Part shown: positions 54,381-64,000 of the stretch, piece after piece
Layout: every line of letters starts with the position of its first letter
Position numbering within the stretch: position 1 is the first letter of the stretch
Assembly (NCBI GenBank): GCA_025526915.1
Contig: JAHLKH010000154.1
Location: 1 to 64,000, forward strand
From: Entophlyctis helioformis
Taxonomy: Eukaryota > Chytridiomycota > Chytridiomycetes > Chytridiales > Chytriomycetaceae
Length of the DNA stretch: 64,000 nucleotides
Direction of reading: 5' to 3'
Notes under the pieces: model-generated
Database searches by the model: none
What the model saw: only the letters and a program-made list of their open reading frames with translations
What the model was told of the DNA's origin: nothing
Position numbers and translations under genes: made by a program

Positions 54381-54628
54381 CTGACGCCGAGTGTGTGCAA
54401 CCACCACACTGCCACCTCAATCCCGACAAACCCCAAAAACAATATGAAAACACCACACTGCTCTGCAGTCTGACCGATGTGGTCAATGGCCAGGATGTGA
54501 TTCAAGGAAGGATGTGACGGCTGGTGGTTGGTGGGACAAGCTGCCCGCTGAGCTGCCAACGGCTGTTGTTATAACGACGTTCAAAGCAGCGTGGACATAC
54601 CCGCTATCATTGACAGACACGACCAGGG

Positions 54629-57600
54629 TCAACGTGCGTTTATTCCATCGTCGTCCAAAAGCGAGCTCACAATGGCAACGAGATCGGCCATGCGCTGACG
54701 GTCCTCGGCTGCAGTCGACGCCTTTTGCACGTCGCCGATCAAGCGCGCAAGCCTTGCCCTGTGGGCCATACACAGCTGGTGCTCGTTGCGCCACACTGGC
54801 GGCAGTACCGTCAGCAGCAGCTTGCTGTCCACAACAGCATGGATGAGTCCGCCGTCCGTCCGCTTCAGATGCTCCACATTGAGCAACATATCAAACGCTT
54901 CGTCGTGGTATCCCATGCGGCAGAGCGCCTCGGCGTACGAGCACAGAATGCCGCCAGTGACAACAGGGACCAGATCGCGCCGTGACAGGACCGTGTGCCA
55001 CGCGTCGTCAAGAATGCGGCGGTCGCTGCTGTGGAATCCAATCGCATCCAAGTACGTGGCCGCAAGAGCTGGCACAAACATCACGGGCATCGCTGTCGCC
55101 GGCAGCCGAGGCCGGCCGCGCCAGTCTTGGTCCACGCACGACCGCCAGACGCGCGTTGCTCCGTCAAAGTCCTTGCCGAGATTGTATGCCTTGAGAAGCA
55201 CGGCCATGAGGCTGACGTCAATGGCCATGCCGGCCTGGATGGCATCCTGGATGATCGTCTCGCAGGTGGCCGGGTCACCGAGAATCGCATAGTAGTCCAT
55301 GGCCGACGCCAGTACGAGCCGAGTGATGGGAACCCCATGCGACCGCATCTCTTGGAGGATGCTGTATGGATCGAGCCGCGCGTCGACTGCCGATGGCTCC
55401 GCAGCCAGCGCTCCTTGGCTGTCGCCACCTTGGCGTCTGCCTAGGTCCGAGTGTTTCTCGGCCGCCCCTTGGATGGCCACGAGCAGCGCCTTCCATGACT
55501 CGTAGCCAAGAGGCTTGCCGGTCGTGTCCATGTGGCTGGCATAGAGGCGGTCGAACCACTCGCGGGCATGGCGCGGCCCGTGCGTGATGCCTGTGACATA
55601 CACAATCCTGTCCACCGTCTCGGAGTGGATCCACACACGCGGCGAGACGGCCTTGACCTCGTCAAAGAACTGAATCGCAGACTCGAAGCCAGTCGTGGTG
55701 CCGTCCGACGAGACACTCGGCCGGCTCGTTTGGCAGAGCCATTCCAGCATGGCGGCAGAGAGCGCTGGCGACGGGCCAGGCAAGTAGTCTCGTGCAATGG
55801 TGTACCACTGCCACACGCCAGCCACGTCACCGGCAGCCATGTGCGCGCGGACCACAAACGACAGCTCGGCATCGGTCGGTGCCGTCCTGGTCCCATCAAA
55901 CGAATAGTGTGTGTTCAAGCACGCCACGGCTCCCTCTGCGTCACCGGTCGATGCATACGCACGAAGCAGAGCAACGTGGATGGATGCGAGATAGCCAGGG
56001 ACGGTATGCTGCCGAGGGGCCATGGATGGATCCAGCTCATCGAGACCGCTTTCTTGCTTCCCTGGGATCGCCGCCTGCAGACGCGCATCAATAACATGGC
56101 GCGATGCCGCCCGCCATTCAGAGAACTCGGCAAACCGAGCCAGTGCACTCTCCTTGTCTTTTGCCAAGGCGTGTGTCGTGATCATGAAGAGGACCGCCGA
56201 CAGGACTTGACTGACCAGGTTCTCCTCCTCGTCCTCTGCCTCGATCTTGTTCAAGGTCGGTTTGGCGCTCGCGACAGTGTCCTGGCGGCGATCAATGTCC
56301 AGAACCGTGCGTGTCGGGCCAACCAGTCTTGCGATTGGGGTGGAGAGCATCTCTTGATACGCTTGGACTGCGCCGCGGAGGTCGCCCAGCACAACAAGGC
56401 TCTTGATACGGGCCTTGAATAGGGTCGCTGGATGGACGATGCCACGATCCCGCAGCACACTCACACAGTGCTCGATGGCCTGAACGTCTCCGCGCATCGA
56501 GGCCGTGTCCATAAAGACGTACACAAACAGTGGCTCCAACTTGACGCCTGAGGAAACAGCCTCGTCAAAGACGCGCTTGCAGCGAGCCCAGTCTGGCTCG
56601 CCCGTCTCGTCCTGACAGAGCATGTACATTGTGTACACGAGCGACGTGGGCTGGACGCCGCACGACAGCATGTCCGCCCACACGCGCTCCAGTGCCTGCG
56701 CGTCGCCAAGAACACGTCCGGCATGGCGAAGGAGCGGAAAGTAGGCCCACGTCGTGAGCTCAAAGTTTGGGATCGCCTTGGCACGCTCGACCTCGGCACA
56801 CGCGTCCCTGAAGCCAATCCGCGGGTCCTTGTGGAGCAGCAGTGCTTTGAGAATCATGGACAGCGTCTGCATGCGGTACTCGATGCCAGGCAGCTCGACG
56901 AGGAGCCTGGCTGCTGACGGCGTGGATGGAATGACCTTGTTGACGTTGCTCCCAACAACACGCGTGATCTGTGCCTTGTCGAGGCCGAGTATCTTTAGGC
57001 GTTGCATGATACGCACGACTCGCTCGGTGTCGACGCTCTTGATAGCAGCCTGCAGCCTGCGCAACTCGGTGCCTGCCAACGCCGTCCTGAACGACTGCAG
57101 TGCTGCTCGATTTGCAGACGCATTGTCAGATTGCTGGGCTGCGGCTGTAGACAGTGCATAGCGCAGCGTCTCAATGACGGCGTCGCGCTGCTGCTTGGCA
57201 ATCTCCGAGTCGGCCGCGTGGGTATCAACAGGCTTGCTCAAAGACTGCGGCCGGTGCCGCTGCTGATGATGCCGATGCTTTTGCGCATGGGTTTTGGCGT
57301 AGGCAACGAGCGCGGCATCGGGAACAGCCATGATGTAGGACCAGAGATCCTCAAACAGCTCCTTGGCTTGCTCGGATGTCTGGCATCCGCTAAACAAACC
57401 GCCAACGAGCCAGGCATTCGCAGGAACCATCGTCTGCTGCTTGACCACCGACCAAAGGAACGGCATGCACCCCAGAATCTTGTTCTTGTGGCACATGGAT
57501 ATCATGCTTGTGACCAGCGCGTTGCTGATCAAGGTGGCATGGTCGGATGCGACTGCTGCTAAATCGCCCATGATGCGATCGCCAAACGCACAGGACTCGG

Positions 57601-60025
57601 GCGACGCAGGATCTCTGTTGTATGTGCTGAGGAGCTTCATCGTCGTCTCGCGCCAGAAACTAACCAGCTTGTCGGCGCTCTGGCCTCTATGAACGGCGTT
57701 CGGTTTACGAGCGAGTTCCGAGGCAGCGATAATCGTCGCGGGGTCAAAGAGAATGCTGTGCGCGTGTCCAAGATACCCGTGCATGATAAGCGATCTTGCC
57801 AAGAGAACCAGCAGGGACATCCGTGATGTTTGTGATTGGCCCCGATCCGGCGTACGCTTGGTATCGGCGACTGTGTGGAGTGGCGCCAGCAGATACGCTG
57901 GACTGGGCATGGTTTGGGACGGCTGAGCGTTCAAAATGTCCATCTTCTTGACAATCATGGGCTCGAACCCAGCGTCGTTTGTTTTGGCGGCAAGCAACGT
58001 AGCTGACAGCAGTCCAAGGTCGCGGCGGATGGGAATGCCGTACTTGTGCATCAGACCAAAGTAGACGTGGCCAGCTGTGGCGCGTCCATCTGCAACTGCT
58101 TGCTCGAGCTTGCTTTCCAGGACTGCGGCTGGGTCCGCAGTGCGTGATAGGCTAGAGCTGGAGCTGGAGCTCGAAGTACTCTCGCTGCGTGCAGGCGATC
58201 CCCACACGGCCGGCCTGTCAAGCAGAGGAAGCCGCTTGAGTACCTGGTCCACAAACCTCGCAGCCGCACCAGACTCGATAAATCCGTCGGCAATGCAGAG
58301 CTCCGTGAGAATGCCAACGTCCTGGTACGATCGCATGCGCCACCGAACCAGATCCTCGACAAGATGCACCGCCTGCAGTCTTGCAAAATGGGCGGCGATG
58401 GTCTCAAAGACGGCGTATGGAACGTCTGCGTGCCGATGAGTGACATGATAACACGCAGCCTGCGCATCTTGTGTTGTTTTGCAGTTGGCGAGGCTGGTGC
58501 CATAGTAGAAGATCTCGAGAGCATCCGTGGCAGTTGGCACGGCAGGCGATGTTGGAGTTGTGGAAGTGACTGACGCAGGTGTGGTGATGGGTGCAGCAGC
58601 TGGCAGAGAGTCTGCTTGGCATTCAAGGTGGTCAGGGAATGGAATGAATCGGCGTTGCAAACAGACACACTAACCATGCAAAGGGCCAGATCCAGGCGCT
58701 GGCTGCACATGCGCTCCTTGAACAATGCCTGCAAGAGGCTCGGGCAGTTGCGGCTCCAGCTTGAGAGCTTGCGCCAGTGCATCGGAATCGGCCGTCGTGG
58801 CCAACGAACGCAGCACAAGGCTTGCGGCGTCTTGCAGGCCGGCATCCAGCAGCCGGCGTGCGAGCCGCAGCACTGCAAGGGCATCAGCAATGTCGCCATC
58901 CGGTGTGGCTGCGTCTTGCACTTGTTTGCATGCGGACCGCGTGAGTTGATGCTGCCCCATGATCCGATCCAGCTTGGCGTGTGCATCGGCAGGCACAATA
59001 TCACGCCAGCCTTCCCTGAAACCCGCGTGGATGCGGATGGCGAGGATGGCCTCGAGAAACATGTCTGCTTGAACGAAGCGCACGATTGCATTCTGGACGT
59101 CCCGCACGTTCATGTCATCGGCGGTCGATGCTCTCAACAGGTTTTCGGTCGTGGGCTGGTACGCCTGTGCACCAGCGCGTGCTGCCGGATCCAGGCTCGC
59201 CGGCGACGGCCGATCGTTGATGGCAGGCGGCCGACTCGTTGGTTTGGGCAGCTTTCGCAGGCGCGACTTGAGCAGCGCGACCGAGGCATCGGCAGAGATC
59301 TGATCGAGAGAGCCGCTGCGAGTGGCGACCAGAGTCTGCCACACTTGGTCGATGCCACGATGGTGGCCGTGACGATCAAAGAGGACAATGAGGTCCGACC
59401 ATGCTTTGGCATCGATTGGCCGCCGGTACCATCCACCGTCCAGCTTGGATGCCAGATGGGCAAGACGGGGGAGCTGTCCTGCAGATTGCATGTCGTTGAA
59501 CGCATCCAGCCTGCAGACGGCCAGCATCAGCGACTCGACCACACGGACAGATGCAGCAATGCCGAACCGCTTGAGCGACTCGTCTGGCGCACAGAGAGCC
59601 AGGCAGTCTGCCAGGTTCTGGGGACTGTCGGCCATGAGGTTCGCGGCGAGGGCAGCCATGGCAGCCCGGCGCTGGTCGTTGGAGAAGGACGGCGACGACG
59701 CAACGACACGCAGCTGGTCGTTGTCGAGCGATGCAAGACACTGCCGAAGGGCCGTGAAGGTCGACAGGGCGGTGGCAGGCTTCGGTGTCGTTGTGGCATT
59801 CATGCCGGAGATGGCATGCTGCGGCTGCCTGCTTGTGGGGCCTCTGTTGGGGTTGCTCGAGAGGCTGCTCGAGAGGCTGCGACTCGGAGCATGCAGCTTG
59901 GGACGCTGGATGCAGTTCAGGGACGGCTGGCTGTCGGCGACGTTGCTGCGGGGCAGGAGCATCGACAGCAGCCGCTGCGCTGGACGTCGCCGCTGCCGTC
60001 CGAGAAGCAGCAGCAGTGGCAGCAT
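54629..60025 (-). CDS. large pentatricopeptide-repeat (PPR) protein, probably mitochondrial
   Basis: Two exons, 58673-60025 and 54629-58614, joined over a 58-bp intron, about 1780 residues. The N-terminus (MLPLLLLLGRQRRRPAQRLL) is hydrophobic and Arg-rich without acids, typical of a mitochondrial presequence. The rest is helical with PPR-like 35-residue hairpins, for example IKSLVVLGDLRGAVQAYQEM, LRAYASTGDAEGAVACLN, AYNLGKDFDGATRVWRSC and YAEALCRMGYHDEAFDMLL. PPR proteins bind organellar RNA to guide stability or translation. The specific target cannot be read from the sequence. Ends with ...LLDDDGINAR. Confidence 0.82.
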
Positions 60026-60521
60026 TCAATGCCTGTGGTGCACAGGTCTCGGTCAGCATTCACGCCAGTCTGTGTAGTGCAGCTGCCGGCCGGCCTACTT
60101 GGACAGACGCCGGATGATGCTCGCTTTGGAAAGCAGCGAAAGGACCAGCCAGCCGATCTGCACGGGGCCGGAGCACCACAGCCGCCTGCCGGACGTCTGC
60201 CATGTCGCACTGCGCACGGCTGCAGATATGTCTGTGGCTGTTGCGGCGGCGGCTGTCGTGGTGGTGCCAGGCAGCAGCGTCCGTCTGCCAAAAAGCAGCC
60301 GGTGGCTCTGGCTTGGGTGGCACCGGGCGAGTGCTTGGAGAGCGAATCTGCAGTCTCAGAGACACAGACAAACAGACACAGAGCAGGCTGGACGGTCGCT
60401 TTATTGCAGTCGGTGAGAGACTGTGGGTATCCCGACGGGGGCGGCATTAGGTGATTAGATAGGAAGGATCGGCTGTGGGTGTGGTCGCTGTGGTCGTTGT
60501 CGCTGTGGTCGCTGGGCTTGG

Positions 60522-60998
60522 TCAGCCTCCCATCAGCCGTGCCCGCATGATGCGCTCGCGGCGTCGTGCTGCCAGGATCCTGATGCTGTCCTTGTCGAGG
60601 GCAGGCGCCGAGACAACGGCCGCTGGCTGCGGGTCCACAGGGTCCTGCGGTGTCGCACCGGGATCCGTCTCTGTCTCGGCCGTCGCTGCTGCTGCTGCTG
60701 CTGGCATCGGAGGTGCACAGCTCAAGTCCGAGAGCAAAGGCCGAACAAGCCGTGGCTGTTGTGCTCGCTGCTGTGCTCGCAGAGCTCGTTGCGCGTGTGC
60801 GTTAAAGTTGCGAACAAGGACGGTCCGATGCAGCGGCTGCCCTCGCTCTCCTCGCGGCCTGTGCTGCACGGGCAGTGCGGTGCTGGCTGTCTCGCTGTGG
60901 TTGTTGCTGCTGCTGCTGCTGCTGACGGCGGCGCTGGGCATGGAAGGCGTGCAGTTCACTGCCGAGACAACCGGCAGCAAACAGGGGGACGCCTTCAA
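60522..60998 (-). CDS. hypothetical protein, 3' part of an unrecognised gene
   Basis: An open frame of 158 residues ends DKDSIRILAARRRERIMRARLMGG... at 60522 with a basic C-terminus. A middle segment, GQPLHRTVLVRNFNAHAQRA, looks helical and amphipathic. It has no ATG in a good context, so upstream exons are expected. A minus-strand frame at 61000-61285 (MPNTDAVVASIADWFISLL..., FVDVGEPQLLAVETRKQRG) may supply them but contains stops. No family is recognised. Confidence 0.35.
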   Translation of the reverse strand: MKASPCLLPVVSAVNCTPSMPSAAVSSSSSSNNHSETASTALPVQHRPRGERGQPLHRTVLVRNFNAHAQRALRAQQRAQQPRLVRPLLSDLSCAPPMPAAAAAATAETETDPGATPQDPVDPQPAAVVSAPALDKDSIRILAARRRERIMRARLMGG

Positions 60999-61499
60999 AG
61001 TCCGCCGTGTGCACGTTCACTCCTTTGAGTCAAATTTGCCGCAACGTGGTCAACGTGCACAAACAGAGGCGCTCATTCGATTGGCCGCGCTGCTTCCGAG
61101 TCTCAACGGCCAGGAGTTGCGGCTCGCCCACGTCGACAAACGCGACCGGGGGTTTGTCTGCTTCGTGGAAGGACAGTCAAAGCAGCGAGATGAACCAGTC
61201 GGCAATCGATGCAACCACGGCGTCTGTGTTGGGCATCGAGCGGGCTGCTGTGAGCGCGCAGTCAGCACGACGGCTGGCTGGTCAATCCGCTCAAGGCATG
61301 CCCACCGGTGGCTGAGCCGGCCGAGTGCACACCAGATCCAGCATCATCTGCTGCTGAGCGTGACATGGCACAGCACAGCGCGACACGGCACAGCGCGACA
61401 CAGCAAGCACAGCCTGGACATCTGCATCAGCATCTGCTTCAAAAGGACAGCTAGCAGCCGCTTGCCTTGCTGGCCACCAACAGACAGGTCAATCCAACC

Positions 61500-62690
61500 A
61501 TGGCTGCGTTCATGTCCACGGTGCTCGCTCTCGCTGCTGCCGCTGCCTCGCTTGCTGGCCAGACTGTCGCCTCGCCTCTGCCGTCGCACCATGGCAGCAG
61601 CGCGAGGTGTCTTGGCTCCTATGGCGCATGTCGCTATCGCTTCGAGGATGCAAAGGAGGCGTGCTCCACCGAGTATGACTACCGGGGAGCCAGCCATGTA
61701 CTCTGTATCGACTCTGCTGTTCTGTGAGTGTGCTCTGTGTGTTGTATCTGAGATTGGCGGATGGCTGACGGGCGGGCTGTGCCTGCTGTGCCTGTTGTGC
61801 ACTGCAGGCTGTTTGACAAGTGCATCGCGGCGGTCGACCAAGGCGGCTCGTTCTGCTGGGACAGCGGCAGTGGCAACCGCCTGATCAGCAGCAGCATCAT
61901 CAAGCAGACCAAGGCTGTCTCGGACGACTCCAGCCTGGCCAGTGATGACGACGGCAACGACGCCGAGGAGTCCAGCAGCCGTGGCAGAGAGCCGAGTGGC
62001 CGTCCATCTGCTCCAGTTGCATTCTGGTCCAAGCCAGTGGCAGCAGCAGCAGCAGATGCGTCCAGCAGCAGCGACCAGCAGAGCATGGCAGCCAGCAACA
62101 GGAACAGCAAGAGCGGCCACCACCAGCGTCGTGCGATTGTCAGCATGCAGCCAGACCCAACACAGCCTGCCGGCGCATCTATCGCTGGCTCCGTCATGTT
62201 TGTGCAAGACTCTGCCAGCGACACCATCCAGATCATCGCAGATCTGGTGGGTCTGCCGCCCGGCCAGCACGGATGGCATGTGCATGTGTCTGGCAACATC
62301 TTCCCAAACTGCAGCGCTGCTGGATGTAAGTGGCATGACCCGAGATGCGTGCAAGCGTGCAGGTATCTGGCTGCCAACGCACACTGACTTGATCGCACAA
62401 CGGCAGTGCACTTTAACCCTTTCAAGCAGGACCACGGCGCGCCAGATGCACGCGTGCGCCATGTCGGCGACTTTGGCAACATGAACGTGGGCCCAGACGG
62501 CCGATTCAAGCACACGCTGACAGACACGCAGGCGTCGCTGTGGGACCACCAGCGCAGCATTGTTGGCCGCGCGCTTGTGATTCACGCCAATGTGGACGAC
62601 CTGGGGCTGACAGACAACCCGCAGTCCAAGATTGTCGGCAATGCAGGCGGCCGTCTTGCATGCGGTGTTGTGGGCATCATTGCCGTCTGA
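61500..62690 (+). CDS. secreted Cu/Zn superoxide dismutase with Cys-rich N-terminal domain
   Basis: Dismutates superoxide to peroxide and oxygen. Three exons: 61500-61723, 61808-62325 and 62407-62690, about 341 residues. The first 25 residues (MAAFMSTVLALAAAAASLAG...) form a signal peptide. Residues 35-100 hold about eight Cys (RCLGSYGACRYRFEDAKEAC, FDKCIAAVDQGGSFCWDSG), a separate small domain, followed by a Ser/Ala-rich linker. The SOD fold has the copper and zinc ligands: GWHVHVSG, HFNPF, DHGAPDARVRHVGDFGN and VIHANVDDLG, plus NCSAAG and RLACGVVGI for the disulfide. All expected ligand residues appear present, so it should be active, probably in the wall or outside the cell. Confidence 0.92.
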
Positions 62691-62927
62691 ATGAAGCTTG
62701 CAATCGTCGTTCATTGACCTCACAGCTTGGACACTGGCGTGACCTGCGATGGCGGCAGCGATCCGTCAGCCGCTCTGGCCCAAAAGTCCCGATCATGTCT
62801 GCAATGACAGTCACAAACGGCTCTTCCATGTGCATGTGATGGTTGGCTAATCAAAACAGCTAACTAGCAGCCAGAGGGGCCTTGTGGCCGCCATGATGCT
62901 GTGAGTGGCAAAAATAGGTCCAATATG

Positions 62928-62935
62928 GAAAAAAG
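62928..62935 (-). terminator. Pol III T-run after tRNA-Asp
   Basis: A run of six T on the minus strand about 6-12 nt beyond the tRNA-Asp 3' end. Confidence 0.8.
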
Positions 62936-62940
62936 AATGC

Positions 62941-63011
62941 TCTTCAGCGGGGAATCGAACCCCGGTCTTCCGCGTGACAGGCGGAGATACTAGCCACTAT
63001 ACTACTGAAGA
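62941..63011 (-). tRNA. tRNA-Asp(GTC)
   Basis: A 71-nt cloverleaf on the minus strand: acceptor TCTTCAG paired with CTGAAGA, anticodon arm CCGCCTGTCACGCGG with anticodon GTC, and T-arm CCGGGGTTCGATTCCCCG. The anticodon and the GTAGTATAGTGG D-arm are typical of eukaryotic tRNA-Asp. No intron. Confidence 0.97.
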
Positions 63012-63367
63012 CCCCTTCTTGTCCAAAATTTCTGCAATTACAAATATACCAAATATTGAGTTGTTTTTGCACAATAGCGAACATTGTTGCTTGAATGTTC
63101 CTACACTCGCATCGGTAGAGAGAGCGGCATCGAACACGAAGCAGAAGCAGCACTGATATGGATGGATCCCTCTGCTGGCACAGCCATTGCCGCTGCTGTG
63201 GCCTCATGCATGCAGTGCGATGCGATGCAATGTGTGGCCGTCGTGCTCCGATCGCCTTCCCACAGCACCTGTAGATCCAACACAGGCAGCAGAGGCAGCA
63301 GCGCACAGCCGCCGTCCCCGTCAGCGGATCGAGTCGACAGCCAGCCCCAGCGCGCGCCACGTCGGCC

Positions 63368-63404
63368 ACGTCAGCCCGTCAGCCACGTCACGGCCGCTTT
63401 ATAT
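63368..63404 (+). promoter_or_regulatory. CRE-like motifs and TATA-like box
   Basis: ACGTCA at 63368-63373 and 63385-63390, the core of bZIP-bound CRE sites, then TTTATATG at 63398. They lie about 100 bp before the first ATG of the last gene and resemble the arrangement upstream of Ro60. Motif-level evidence only. Confidence 0.35.
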
Positions 63405-63504
63405 GCGCGCTCGTCGCTTTTGGTGCCCGCCCAACATGCCTGCTCTTTGCGACACACCCATCAGCCCCAGCCTGCTCCTTCCCCGGCTTCTGCAGCCCTT
63501 TGCC

Positions 63505-63617
63505 ATGTCTGCCCCTCCTGCGGCCTCGTCTGGCCCCTCTGAGCCCCCTCGTCTGCCCCGCTGCCTCTTCTGCTGCTGCAGGCACCGGCAGCAGACGCAA
63601 CAGGCGCTCGCCCAAGA

Positions 63618-63651
<34 letters not shown>

Positions 63652-64000
63652 TCAACGTTCAAGCGCCGCTCTTTGTTCCTTCTGCCCAGGCACCTGCACC
63701 TGCACCTACACCTGCACAGCGGCCTGCAAGCGCACCTGCCTCGGCCAACAGAGGCTCTCGCCGCCAGCAACATCCTCAACAGCAACAGTCCCAACAGCAG
63801 CAACAGCCTGGTCAGTCGAGTCAGCCTCGCTCGCGCGGCGGTAGACAGAGCAGGGTCCCTGCGTCGGTCCGTGCACAGGAGCGATCCACTCTGCCGAGCG
63901 GCCTGCAGTTCAGTCTGAGCAAGGCCAGCGACGCTGCCAATGCATCCGCTGGTGCACCGCAGCCTTCCCACAGCGACCAGCCCCTTGCACAGCCGTCGTC
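63505..64000 (+). CDS. 5' part of a Gln/Pro-rich protein running off the window
   Basis: ATG at 63505 opens MSAPPAASSGPSEPPRLP. Beyond a (CAG)n tract at 63620-63650 the protein-like frame is a different one: QAPAPAPTPAQRPASAPASA, then GSRRQQHPQQQQSQQQQQPG and PSGLQFSLSKASDAANASAG, open to the window edge. Either an intron ending in CTGCTGCAG at about 63580 or a length error in the repeats links the two. No domain is visible in this low-complexity start, so no function is proposed. Confidence 0.5.

Noticed and set aside
54371..54559. Small minus-strand membrane protein (hydrophobic segment GVFILFLGFVGIEVAVWWL)
   Set aside because: No ATG start, and it overlaps the likely 3' end of the U2 snRNA gene.
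58616..60454. 612-residue plus-strand frame opposite the PPR gene
   Set aside because: The minus strand has a presequence, PPR helices and a clean 58-bp intron; the plus frame has none.

Overview
The window is GC-rich nuclear DNA from a fungus. Genes are split by short spliceosomal introns (about 55-200 bp) and there is a spliceosomal U2 snRNA gene. The gene content mixes fungal regulators (a PHO81-type CDK inhibitor beside a PHO80-type cyclin, a BUR1/CDK9-like kinase) with proteins of motile flagella (SPEF1, LRRC9), plant-like extracellular leucine-rich-repeat proteins and an ankyrin-type repeat protein. Together this points to a zoosporic (chytrid-like) fungus. The species cannot be fixed from the sequence alone.

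Layout. 1-1.5 kb: weak coding traces. 1.6-3.1 kb: prohibitin-2 (PHB2). 3.2-4.3 kb: a truncated SPEF1 copy. 4.4-7.5 kb: a LINE reverse-transcriptase fragment and a surface LRR gene. 7.5-8.9 kb: gene-poor. 8.9-19.2 kb: tRNA-Lys, an ENT nucleoside transporter, Ro60 and LRRC9, all on the minus strand. 19.5-22.7 kb: CDK9/BUR1-like kinase. 22.9-28.8 kb: PHO81 and a PHO80-like cyclin, head to head over a promoter with three CACGTG boxes. 29.2-32.4 kb: MLH1. 32.6-34.6 kb: full SPEF1. 34.7-52.5 kb: a mobile-element-rich block with two further tRNA-Lys genes, a complete Ty3/gypsy retrotransposon with identical LTRs, an ankyrin-like gene, a second LRR gene with a large coding minisatellite, and a nearly complete LINE. 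52.6-64 kb: a bZIP factor, U2 snRNA, a PPR protein, a secreted Cu/Zn superoxide dismutase, tRNA-Asp and the start of a Q/P-rich gene.

How the parts relate. Three near-identical tRNA-Lys(CTT) genes are the hubs of the repeats. One has a Ty3-like element 18 bp upstream of its 5' end, and all three have a change to unrelated sequence about 94-103 bp beyond their 3' end, one of which is a LINE. This resembles targeting of retrotransposons to RNA polymerase III genes, known from yeast and Dictyostelium. The Ty3-like element appears to express Pol by readthrough of a single TGA followed by CGG. PHO81, the cyclin and the E-boxes look like a compact phosphate-sensing module.

Caution on sequence quality. 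At least nine otherwise conserved genes or elements each carry one single-base frame break (PHB2, LRRC9, CDK, PHO81, MLH1, SPEF1, both LRR genes, the LINE). In essential genes this suggests consensus errors rather than pseudogenes. Exon limits were read by eye from GT/AG signals and family resemblance.
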